Shown here: positions 1-5,815 of the stretch, in pieces | How the letters are laid out: each line of letters starts with the position of its first letter | Numbering within the stretch: the first letter of the stretch is position 1 | Origin: Nitrospirae bacterium GWC2_57_9 | GTDB taxonomy: Bacteria; Nitrospirota; UBA9217 | DNA: 10,944 nucleotides | Assembly: GCA_001805085.1 (NCBI GenBank) | Contig: MHEA01000161.1 | Coordinates: 161 to 11,104 of the forward strand | Direction: 5' to 3' | Notes under the pieces: generated by a model | Seen by the model: only the letters and a program-made list of their open reading frames with translations | Told to the model about the DNA's origin: nothing | The model's database searches: none | Program-made: the position numbers and the translations under genes

Positions 1-1
1 C

Positions 2-547
2 TCCGGCAAGATTCCGGGCCCTGCCTGCGAACGGACCATGGAGACCTGGTTCATTCCTGGAAAGTCGCCTATCGAGACCTGCGATATTCACCGCAGGATA
101 TCCGTGAACATCCGAACGGGTTTGCGTTCGTGCATGGAAGGTGCTCCCGGAACCAGATACGCCGTGTATGAGTTCTGGCCGTCAGACCTGCTTGCGATCT
201 TCAAGCAGACAGGGATTCCCCGGCGTGTCCCACCGGAATATGAGCCGGGCTGCGGGATGAAGGATACATCGGCAACGGGAACAGGGCCGCAGATCACCTC
301 ACCCCGGGAAGGGGTGGTGTATAGCCTTCGCGCATCGACCCTTGACAGAGAGCGGGTGCCTCTCTCCGCGGTCACCGATGCCGATGCCCGTAAACTGCAC
401 TGGTTCCTGAATGACGAGTACCTGGGAGTGTCAGAGGCCGGAAAGGCGTTCTTCTGGAAACCAAAGCCCGGGAAATTCGTGCTGCGGGCCGTGGATGAGC
501 ACGGCAGGTCAGCGGTGCGGCAGGTAACGGCGAGGATCGTGGAGTAG
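2..547 (+). CDS. pbpC: Penicillin-binding protein 1C, C-terminal part
   Basis: The gene is open at the left edge, so only about 181 C-terminal residues are visible; the reading frame runs without a stop from base 2 to a TAG at 545-547. PBP1C is a bifunctional class A enzyme of the cytoplasmic membrane that polymerises and cross-links peptidoglycan on the periplasmic side. The visible part begins with SGKIPGPAC and continues with TWFIPGKSPIETCDIHR, a run typical of the end of the transpeptidase domain in PBP1C. It then passes into a C-terminal beta-rich domain (BiPBP_C type), with ITSPREGVVYSL and a closing stretch LHWFLNDEYLG ending in VTARIVE. The transglycosylase domain and the catalytic serine lie outside the window. 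There is no functional link to the B12 genes downstream. The family call is confident; the gene symbol follows the PBP1C family. Confidence 0.88.
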   Translation, partial: SGKIPGPACERTMETWFIPGKSPIETCDIHRRISVNIRTGLRSCMEGAPGTRYAVYEFWPSDLLAIFKQTGIPRRVPPEYEPGCGMKDTSATGTGPQITSPREGVVYSLRASTLDRERVPLSAVTDADARKLHWFLNDEYLGVSEAGKAFFWKPKPGKFVLRAVDEHGRSAVRQVTARIVE

Positions 548-591
548 ATGCGATGGATCTTCAGGCGACCCTTGGGCGGGCTTATTCCTCC

Positions 592-620
592 TTTTCTCTC
601 TCCTTCCGACCGTGTATAAT
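592..620 (+). promoter_or_regulatory. Possible recO promoter (weak)
   Basis: A perfect TATAAT stands at 615-620 in the 235-bp gap between pbpC and recO. The matching -35 position at 17 bp (592-597, TTTTCT) is poor, so this rests on the -10 box alone. A start near 627 would give recO a leader of about 155 nt that includes the 684-710 hairpin. Confidence 0.28.
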
Positions 621-683
621 GCTTACGTTCTCTGAACATCACCCGGTCACGTTTCTTGAACAATTCGCTTTATCCGTGTCCAT

Positions 684-710
684 CACCCGGCGCTTTCGCC
701 CCGCCGGGTG
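684..710 (+). other. 9-bp perfect hairpin in the recO leader
   Basis: CACCCGGCG (684-692) and CGCCGGGTG (702-710) are perfect reverse complements around a 9-nt loop. No T-run follows, so it is not a rho-independent terminator. It may be a leader structure, or the end of the pbpC transcript unit by another mechanism. No function is assigned. Confidence 0.4.
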
Positions 711-782
711 CGAGAACCCTGAACGGCCGCATAATTCGCAGCAGGGCCGTGTTAATGCGTGGTGAAAAGTTCCTGTTCTGCT

Positions 783-1544
783 ATGAAATCCAAGACCGAA
801 GCCATCATCATCAGCCATATGAACCTGGGCGAGGCGGACAAGCTCGTTACCTTTTTCTCCCTCGACCGGGGCATGCTGAAGGGCGTGGCCAAGAACGCGC
901 GCAAGTCCTTCAAGCGCTTCGGCGCGGGGCTGGAATCGTTCACGTACTCCCGTCTTCATCTCTACGAGCGGGAGCACCAGGAGCTGATCCGCATCGAGTC
1001 TACGGACATCATCGAGCAGCATTCCGCGATCGGCGCCGACCTGGGAAGCGCGGCAGCAGGGGCGGTGATGCTCGAGATGGTGCGCGAAATGTCGCCGCTC
1101 GGGCAACAGAACGCCCCCGCCTTCCTGCTCCTGTCCCATATCCTGCACCTCCTCGACCTCGGCCAGGACCCGGCCTTCCTGCTCAGGATCTTCGAGATCA
1201 AGTTCCTGTCGCTCCTGGGGTATCAGCCCAAGCTGGACCATTGCCTGTCCTGCGGGACGCAGCCGAAAGGGGAGATGATCTTCGAGGGCATGAAGGGCGG
1301 CGTCCTGTGCATGGACTGCGTGGTGTCGTCCGGCGAGACCCGGATCAGGCTTACCTCGGGCGCGGTGGGGTTCTATTACCAGGCGCTCCGGATGGACATG
1401 GACAAGGTCTGCAGGCTCAAGCCCTCAGGCGGCATCATGCAGGAGCTGGACCAGGCATTTTCGGCGCATTTCTTCCATATTATAGGCAAACGGCTCAAGT
1501 CCCGGGAATTCCTGAGAACCGTAAGAACGATTGACGGCTGTTAA
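783..1544 (+). CDS. recO: DNA repair protein RecO
   Basis: RecO works with RecF and RecR to load RecA onto gapped, SSB-coated DNA in the cytoplasm. The 253-residue product is the normal family length. The N-terminal OB-fold region carries EAIIISHMNLGEADKLVTFF, the characteristic RecO opening, and the lysine- and arginine-rich GVAKNARKSFKRFG follows. The C-terminal part has a zinc-finger pair, CLSC at about residues 154-157 and CMDC at about 176-179, as in many bacterial RecO proteins. I chose ATG 783 because the family similarity starts there. In-frame GTG codons at 759 and 762 would add eight residues of no RecO character. No strong Shine-Dalgarno precedes either start, so the exact start is less certain than the identity. 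The gene appears to be transcribed alone, with a long non-coding stretch after it. Confidence 0.93.
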   Translation: MKSKTEAIIISHMNLGEADKLVTFFSLDRGMLKGVAKNARKSFKRFGAGLESFTYSRLHLYEREHQELIRIESTDIIEQHSAIGADLGSAAAGAVMLEMVREMSPLGQQNAPAFLLLSHILHLLDLGQDPAFLLRIFEIKFLSLLGYQPKLDHCLSCGTQPKGEMIFEGMKGGVLCMDCVVSSGETRIRLTSGAVGFYYQALRMDMDKVCRLKPSGGIMQELDQAFSAHFFHIIGKRLKSREFLRTVRTIDGC

Positions 1545-1559
1545 CTATAAACACTATTT

Positions 1560-1844
1560 TCGCGCAAAGCCGCCAAGGCGCAAAGGAAACCGCAAAATTT
1601 TGATAAAGCCGTAAGAAGTCAGAATGTACCGCCGAGACGCGGAGTCGCGGAGAAAAATCTTAAAGATTACGACGTTTCCTCTGCGGCCTCTGCGGCCATC
1701 TGCGGATAGCTCAGCTTCAATTCTTTAAGAATTTTTGTCCGCAGATTACGCAGATAAATCTAAGGCAAAAGCACGGGTTGGTTTAGGTTTCCTGTTTTTT
1801 CTGCGGCGTTAAGCCTTTCTTGGCGACTTTGCGGCTTTGCGCGA
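1560..1844. repeat. 285-bp short-period repeat element with 14-bp inverted ends
   Basis: The ends are perfect 14-bp inverted repeats: TCGCGCAAAGCCGC at 1560-1573 and its reverse complement at 1831-1844. Inside lie several short runs with 8-9-nt periodicity: GCAAAG/GCCAAG units near 1564-1585, GCGGAG units near 1632-1653, CTCTGCGGC units near 1679-1706, and two CGCAGAT units near 1741-1757. No open reading frame of note and no transposase is present. It could be a non-autonomous miniature element, or a pile-up of independent degenerate repeats whose outer copies happen to be inverted. It separates recO from the B12-related promoter. Confidence 0.5.
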
Positions 1845-1861
1845 GACAGACGTAAAATCTT

Positions 1862-1890
1862 TTGACTTTACTTTTTACGTATGCTATAAA
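1862..1890 (+). promoter_or_regulatory. Sigma70-like promoter of riboswitch 1
   Basis: TTGACT at 1862-1867 and TATAAA at 1885-1890 are separated by exactly 17 bp. The predicted start near 1897 lies just before the first paired bases of the cobalamin riboswitch at 1913. Both hexamers are near consensus and the position is right, which makes this the best promoter in the window. Confidence 0.65.
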
Positions 1891-1912
1891 AGCAACTATA
1901 ATTGAATCGACC

Positions 1913-2059
1913 ACATCCAGGCTAAGGGAATCCCGTTAAAATCGGGAGCGGACCCGCCGCTGTGATCCTGTAGTTAATCTCTGCCGAAGCAAGCCACTGA
2001 CCTGAACAGGGTCGGGAAGGCGGACAGAGAGGGGAGAGCCAGAAGACCTGCTTGGATGT
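1913..2059 (+). promoter_or_regulatory. Cobalamin riboswitch 1
   Basis: This is the aptamer of a B12-sensing leader RNA. The closing P1 helix is ACATCCA (1913-1919) with TGGATGT (2053-2059), a perfect 7-bp pair. In order inside are GGGAATCCCG with its partner around 1926-1946, the core CCCGCCGCTGTGAT (1953-1966), GCCACTG (1993-1999), a small GACC/GGGTC hairpin, CGGGAAGGCG (2013-2022) and the B12 box AGCCAGAAGACC (2037-2048). A terminator follows at 2111-2148, so control should be by transcription termination when the cofactor binds. The only downstream coding sequence before the next riboswitch is a decayed ABC-ATPase tail, so the switch appears orphaned. Its sequence differs clearly from riboswitches 2 and 3. 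Confidence 0.92.
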
Positions 2060-2110
2060 TCTCGCACAGTCTTCGGCGCTAAGATCCTGTGTGGGTTAAT
2101 ATTCCCTATT

Positions 2111-2148
2111 AATCCCCAGTCTTCCGAGAAGACTGGGGATTTTTTTTT
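2111..2148 (+). terminator. Rho-independent terminator of riboswitch 1
   Basis: AATCCCCAGTCTTC (2111-2124) pairs with GAAGACTGGGGATT (2128-2141) around a CGA loop, and the stem runs straight into a nine-T tract (2140-2148). An identical CAGTCTTC lies upstream at 2067-2074. It could pair with the terminator's 3' arm as an antiterminator, or with GAAGAC in the B12 box. This is the expression platform of riboswitch 1. Confidence 0.9.
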
Positions 2149-2182
2149 GGAGCGATAGGCGAAGCAGGAAGCAATTTGCAAC

Positions 2183-2224
2183 CACAGGTTCGCTTCGCGA
2201 ACACACAGATGAACACAGATAAAA
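2183..2224. repeat. Hairpin plus ACACAGAT short-period repeat
   Basis: GTTCGC-TTC-GCGAAC (2188-2202) forms a 6-bp hairpin and is followed by two CACAGAT units spaced 10 nt apart (about 2204-2220). It is of the same general kind as the runs in 1560-1844. It sits directly before the broken ATPase fragment, so it marks the likely deletion boundary of that gene. Confidence 0.4.
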
Positions 2225-2235
2225 ACTAAAAATAG

Positions 2236-2411
2236 CAGCCGTTAACCGTTGTCGTGATGCTGATCAAGAGCGGCGCGTTGATCGGATCGGCCAAGCCGGA
2301 GGTTGTGCTGACCCCCGGCATGCTGGATCAGGCTTTTGACGTGAATATGAAGTGCGGTCGTCGCCGGAGTCCGGGACGTATATCAGGTATGAGGAGAATC
2401 TTTGGCACTGA
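2236..2411 (+). pseudogene. Frameshifted C-terminal remnant of a BtuD/FecE-type ABC ATPase
   Basis: After an in-frame TAG at 2233, the frame reads VVVMLIKSGALIGSAKPEVV and then LTPGMLDQAFDV. This matches the 'LL.dG.iva.G.peeVLTpe.L...F.V' end of vitamin B12 and iron-siderophore ABC transporter ATPases. At about 2342 the similarity moves to another frame, which continues EYEVRSSPESGTYIRYEE and ends at TGA 2409-2411. Losing one base in the V codon of 'FDVEYEV' would explain the shift exactly. The Walker A, signature and Walker B parts are missing; a repeat occupies the upstream position. The remnant lies downstream of riboswitch 1 and its terminator, where a B12 uptake gene would be expected. 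The ATPase-tail reading is my inference from the motif pattern; B12 as the substrate comes from context only. Confidence 0.62.
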
Positions 2412-2496
2412 ATTCGCTGATGACCTGTGAAAGAACATTGATCTTTCATAGCTGTTATCTCTGTCCTTCTGTGTCATGAATGATTGTTACATAAGG

Positions 2497-2635
2497 AATA
2501 AGAAACGGAAAGAGGTGTGATCCCTCTGCTGTCGCGCAACTGTAAAGGAAACGAAAGCCGGGTACGCCACTGTCCTTTTGTAGCGGGACGGGAAGGCCGG
2601 CAAGTAGGTTGTCCTGAGCCAGGAGACGTCTTATT
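2497..2635 (+). promoter_or_regulatory. Cobalamin riboswitch 2, upstream of cobT
   Basis: P1 is AATAAGA (2497-2503) paired with TCTTATT (2629-2635), a perfect 7 bp. Internal landmarks are AGAGGTGTGATCCCTCT, the core GCTGTCGCGCAACTGTAA (2528-2545), GCCACTG (2566-2572), GGGAAGGCC (2590-2598) and the B12 box GAGCCAGGAGAC (2616-2627). No T-run terminator follows, so regulation is more likely translational or through another mechanism. It heads the cobT-bzaC-bzaD-bzaE block. Its core is almost identical to that of riboswitch 3, so the two look like a duplication. I could not identify a convincing promoter upstream. Confidence 0.92.
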
Positions 2636-2668
2636 GAAGTTCCACGGAGTAAACTCCGGGGGAGCTTC
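2636..2668 (+). other. Strong hairpin directly after riboswitch 2
   Basis: GAAGTTCC (2636-2643) pairs with GGGAGCTTC-side bases 2661-2668, and CGGAG (2645-2649) with CTCCG (2654-2658), around a TAAA loop. One strand has a one-base bulge and the other a two-base bulge. It starts at the base after P1 of the riboswitch and has no T-run. It may be part of the expression platform; its mechanism is unknown. Confidence 0.5.
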
Positions 2669-2771
2669 GATTCTGAGGGTGAGATAATTATCGTGTTCGC
2701 GTGCCAGCCACGACAGCAAGCTGCGGGGTATGCGCTCACTCCAGAATTCAAATTACTCGCAGGAGGGAAAA

Positions 2772-2813
2772 ATGATCGAAAGAAACAGACCAGCCTCAAG
2801 AGTTTGGTGTTGA
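2772..2813 (+). CDS. 13-codon ORF with a strong ribosome-binding site
   Basis: An AGGAGG (2761-2766) lies five bases before ATG 2772, the strongest Shine-Dalgarno sequence in the window. The frame reads MIERNRPASRVWC and ends at TGA 2811-2813, 110 bp before cobT. Two readings are possible: a short leader peptide in the riboswitch 2 leader, or the start of a gene whose body has been lost, as seems to have happened after riboswitches 1 and 3. The rest of the leader (2669-2923) has no recognisable gene. It contains loose 9-nt GTTTAAG/GTTTACG units near 2815-2841. Confidence 0.3.
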   Translation: MIERNRPASRVWC

Positions 2814-2923
2814 GTAGTTTAAGTCGTTTACGCTGTTATTGAGCCGACAAGAATGAGACCGTTAAGAGGTTCAAACGATGTACCCATGCTACGCATCATA
2901 AACTGAATTGAGGAAACCAAAAA

Positions 2924-3976
2924 ATGAAAAATATATTGAAGCAGATCACAGCAGTCAACGGAGCGCTCGCGGAAGTGGCCCAAAAACGTCTCGATAATCT
3001 TACAAAGCCGCTGGGAAGTCTGGGCAGGCTCGAGGAGTTTGCGAAAAGGGTTGTGTGCATGACCGGGAACAAAATGCCCGTGCTCGACAAGAAGGTCATT
3101 TTCACCTTTGCCGGCGATCACGGCATTGCAACCGAAGGTGTTTCCGCCTACCCGAAAGAGGTCACCCCTCAGATGGTGCTTAACTTCCTGCGCGGCGGAG
3201 CGGGGATCAACGTGCTGGCGCGGCATGCCGGGGCGGAGGTAGTCGTGGTGGACATCGGCGTGGACTATGATTTCGGCGATGTACCCGGCCTCGTTTCAAA
3301 AAAAGTCATGCGCGGCACCGCGAATATGCATAAAGGTCCGGCCATGACCAGGGAGCAGGCGGAAAAGTGCATCCAGACGGGCTTCGATCTCGGTTTGGAG
3401 TATGCAAAGAAGGGCTATCACCTGTTCGGGACCGGCGATATGGGCATCGGCAACACCACGCCGTCGAGCGCCATTGCATCCGTTTTCACCAAAACGCCGG
3501 TCAGCGACGTGACCGGCAGGGGCACCGGGATAAGCGATGATTCCTTTAAGCGCAAGATCTCGATCATCGAGGAGTGCATCGCAAAGAACCGGCCCGACCC
3601 CAAGGACCCCATCGATGTGCTGGCCAAGGTGGGCGGGACCGAGATCGGGGGTATTGCCGGGATTATCCTGGCGGCTGCTTCCGAACGCATCCCTGTTGTT
3701 GTGGACGGGTTCATTTCAACGGCAGGCGCGATGATCGCATACGAGCTCGAGCCCAAAACCGCAGACTATATGTTCGCCGGTCATTCCTCGGTGGAGATCG
3801 GCCAGCGATGCATGCTCAAAAAGATCGGCCTTTCGCCGATCCTCGATCTGAATCTGAGACTCGGAGAAGGTACCGGCGCGGCGCTGGCCATGCTGATGAT
3901 CGAGGCGGGGGTGAAGATCTACCGCGAGATGGCTACCTTCGGCGAAGCCGGGGTTTCGGATGACATCGTTAATTAA
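2924..3976 (+). CDS. cobT: Nicotinate-nucleotide:dimethylbenzimidazole phosphoribosyltransferase CobT
   Basis: CobT is a cytoplasmic enzyme that transfers ribose phosphate from nicotinate mononucleotide to a benzimidazole base. The product, alpha-ribazole phosphate, is the activated lower ligand of B12. The 350-residue length is normal. Family motifs are clear: TKPLGSLGRLEEFA near the N-terminus, FAGDHGIATEGVSAYPKEVT (about 62-81), GTGDMGIGNTTPSSA (about 169-183), TGRGTGISDD, and LRLGEGTGAALA near the C-terminus. Glu315 in that last motif fits the catalytic base known as Glu317 in the Salmonella enzyme. ATG 2924 has a GAGGA 9 nt upstream. It is the first full gene after riboswitch 2, and bzaC follows after about 150 bp. 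Its position beside the bza genes means its likely substrate is the benzimidazole made by this cluster. Confidence 0.96.
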   Translation: MKNILKQITAVNGALAEVAQKRLDNLTKPLGSLGRLEEFAKRVVCMTGNKMPVLDKKVIFTFAGDHGIATEGVSAYPKEVTPQMVLNFLRGGAGINVLARHAGAEVVVVDIGVDYDFGDVPGLVSKKVMRGTANMHKGPAMTREQAEKCIQTGFDLGLEYAKKGYHLFGTGDMGIGNTTPSSAIASVFTKTPVSDVTGRGTGISDDSFKRKISIIEECIAKNRPDPKDPIDVLAKVGGTEIGGIAGIILAAASERIPVVVDGFISTAGAMIAYELEPKTADYMFAGHSSVEIGQRCMLKKIGLSPILDLNLRLGEGTGAALAMLMIEAGVKIYREMATFGEAGVSDDIVN

Positions 3977-4059
3977 TGTCAAGGTGCCGACGGTACATTT
4001 TATACTTTTGTTTCCAAAACTTGTATTGTTAGCGTGAAATATTTGCGTCCACCTTATGA

Positions 4060-4098
4060 CCCATCCCCCTCTCAATCTCCCCCTTGAAGGGGGATGGG
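4060..4098. repeat. Palindromic repeat copy A (CCCATCC type)
   Basis: It begins CCCATCCCC and contains CTCCCCCTTGAAGGGGGA, ending GATGGG. It belongs to the same family as the copies at 5710-5746, 5764-5800, 10360-10396 and 10761-10798. It lies between cobT and bzaC, upstream of the bzaC start I chose. An upstream in-frame ATG at 4056 would translate the repeat, which argues against that start. Confidence 0.7.
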
Positions 4099-4130
4099 TT
4101 TATATCCTTATTGATTTTCGGCCGGAGGCT

Positions 4131-5678
4131 ATGAACAAGACCTTGCCATATCAGACCTACGATGCCCAGGATACGGGACCGCAGTACCTCGAGGATCTTG
4201 CCACCGGTTACTGGTTCTCGGAGGTCCTCTTTACGGCCGTTGAAATGGACCTTTTTTCACTCGTGGGGGCGGGGGCGACCGTTGAAGAACTTTCCGGAGC
4301 GCTTCATGCAAATCCGCATGGTGTCGAACGATTTCTCCAGGCTCTTTGTGCAATGGGACTCGTTGTGAGCGCGGGACAACGGTATTTCAACACAAAACTT
4401 TCGAGCGATTATCTGCTGCGCGGCAAGGATCAGTATCAGGGCGATTCCATCCTCTGGCGAAAATACCTGCGTCCGGGCTGGAATGGTCTCAAAGAATGCG
4501 TCCAGGAAGGGGGAAGGGTAGATTACACCGGGAATGAGGTCCCTTCCGAGAGAAACAGGCGTACGCAAAAATATATCCGCGCCATGGACGGCATTGCAAA
4601 AATAAAGGCGCATGAACTAGTCGGGTTTTTCGAGAATGGTTCCGTAAAAGGTGAGATCCTCGACGTGGGCGCCGGCTCAGGCGCTGTTGCCGCAACCGTT
4701 CTCGAACATTTTCCTGAGGCGAAAGCCCTATTCATCGACCTGCCGGACGTGCTTGACCAGACCCGCGAGTTCTTGTCCAGGCGGGGGCTTAGCAACAGGT
4801 CGCACTTCTGCCCGGCAAATATCCTGGAACCATGGCCCGTTAAAAAACAAAGTTTTGACTTGGTCATTCTTTCGAACATACTTCACGCATATTCCGAGGA
4901 AGAGCTGCCCCATATCCTCCGGTCGGCAGCTGATTGTCTCGGCGATCAGGGCGTTCTCCTGATCCATGATTTTTTTCGGGAGCACTACCCGGAAAAGGCC
5001 GCGCTGAGCGACCTGAATATGTTCATCAATACGTATAACGGCAGGGTCTTTTCAGGAAAGTATGTTCAGGAACAGCTGCTTCAACTGGAGCTTTCCTGTA
5101 CGGATCTTGTGCCGCTCAAGACCGATACGGCCGTCCTCTTCGCCGCAAAAGATACGGCAGCACTCGGCGCTCTTCAACTCGATCCGACAGATCTTCTGGT
5201 TTCAATGATTTGTGCTCAGGGTTTCAAAGTCTATCGCATAAGCACAGAGGACGTTCATATCCCGGGTTGGACGGACCTCCGGTGCCAATTTGGATGTGAC
5301 AGATACGGCGACCCGCATTGTCCTCCCAACAGTCCTTCCGCTGACAAGACGAGGGAGGTCGTGAAAGACTATAAGCGCGCCCTCCTCCTGGAAGGGGAAC
5401 CTCCGACGAGGAACTTTCAGCTGGCAGTCTTGCAGGCCGAACGGGCGGCTTTCAAGGCCGGTTTCCATAAGGCTTTTTCTTTTTGGGCGGGTCCGTGCTC
5501 CCTGTGTGAATCCTGTGTTGAAAGGGGATCATGCACGAACACCGTGAATGCCAGGCCTTCGATGGAAGGCGCGGGCATTGATGTTTTTGAGACTGCGAAG
5601 CGGGCAGGAGCATCCCTGAGAACGCTTGCGAGTAAAGATGAATTCGTAAAATATTTTGCTTTGATACTTCTGGAGTGA
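4131..5678 (+). CDS. bzaC: O-methyltransferase-DUF2284 fusion, benzimidazole biosynthesis (BzaC)
   Basis: The first about 340 of 515 residues form a SAM-dependent O-methyltransferase of the plant/hydroxyindole-type family. A helical N-terminal dimerisation part (YWFSEVLFTAVEMDLFSLV, then VERFLQALCAMGLV) is followed by SAM motif I, ILDVGAGSGAVAATVLEHFP, at about 176-195, an acidic FIDLPDV, and NILHAYSEEE. In the bza pathway this enzyme O-methylates 5-hydroxybenzimidazole. From about residue 350 a second domain follows with the DUF2284 pattern DLRCQFGCDRYGDPHCPPNS, then AGPCSLCESCVERGSC. Its cysteines (about 385, 389, 397, 456, 459, 462, 468) suggest one or two Fe-S or other metal sites. I chose ATG 4131 because GGAGG lies two bases upstream and the 4056 start reads through a repeat. 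The BzaC assignment rests on the domain plus the cobT/bzaD/bzaE/bzaF neighbourhood. The function of the extra domain is unknown. Confidence 0.85.
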   Translation: MNKTLPYQTYDAQDTGPQYLEDLATGYWFSEVLFTAVEMDLFSLVGAGATVEELSGALHANPHGVERFLQALCAMGLVVSAGQRYFNTKLSSDYLLRGKDQYQGDSILWRKYLRPGWNGLKECVQEGGRVDYTGNEVPSERNRRTQKYIRAMDGIAKIKAHELVGFFENGSVKGEILDVGAGSGAVAATVLEHFPEAKALFIDLPDVLDQTREFLSRRGLSNRSHFCPANILEPWPVKKQSFDLVILSNILHAYSEEELPHILRSAADCLGDQGVLLIHDFFREHYPEKAALSDLNMFINTYNGRVFSGKYVQEQLLQLELSCTDLVPLKTDTAVLFAAKDTAALGALQLDPTDLLVSMICAQGFKVYRISTEDVHIPGWTDLRCQFGCDRYGDPHCPPNSPSADKTREVVKDYKRALLLEGEPPTRNFQLAVLQAERAAFKAGFHKAFSFWAGPCSLCESCVERGSCTNTVNARPSMEGAGIDVFETAKRAGASLRTLASKDEFVKYFALILLE

Positions 5679-5709
5679 TTTCAAGTAACGATCAAGGTTG
5701 ACACAAATT

Positions 5710-5800
5710 CCCTCCCCTTCAAGGGGAGGATTAAGGTGGGGATGGGTCTCCTGGAACAGAAAACCCATCCTCACCCCGGCCCTCTCCTTGAAGGAGAGGG
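5710..5800. repeat. Head-to-head pair of palindromic repeats (copies B and C)
   Basis: Copy B (5710-5746) runs CCCTCCCCTTCAAGGGGAGG and ends GGGGATGGG. Copy C (5764-5800) starts CCCATCCTCACCCC and ends CCTTGAAGGAGAGGG. Each has its own hairpin, and the two are inverted with 17 bp between them, so the pair can also fold together. They fill the gap between bzaC and bzaD and end 15 bp before the bzaD start. In this setting they could slow RNA decay or partly uncouple expression of bzaD, but nothing here proves that. Confidence 0.75.
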
Positions 5801-5815
5801 TGTCTTTGAGGGTGT

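Noticed and set aside
88..663. A 191-residue minus-strand frame opposite the PBP1C end
   Set aside because: The plus frame shows PBP1C motifs and is open to the window edge; the minus frame lacks any domain.
656..1534. A 292-residue frame on the plus strand overlapping recO, and minus-strand frames at 639-1241 and 962-1201
   Set aside because: Low-complexity Arg/Pro/Gly-rich translations with no family pattern, opposite or out of frame with a clear RecO.
2455..2799. Minus-strand frames of 114 and 81 residues across riboswitch 2
   Set aside because: They overlap a clearly conserved plus-strand riboswitch and show no protein family pattern.
2693..2845. A GTG-started frame of about 45-50 codons in the cobT leader (contains AAGYALTPEFKLLAGGK)
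   Set aside because: No family resemblance, weak ribosome-binding site, and it overlaps the better-supported 13-codon ORF; it could be a remnant but cannot be supported.
4056..4130. Upstream in-frame start of bzaC at 4056
   Set aside because: The extra 25 residues translate palindromic repeat A, and a much better ribosome-binding site precedes ATG 4131.
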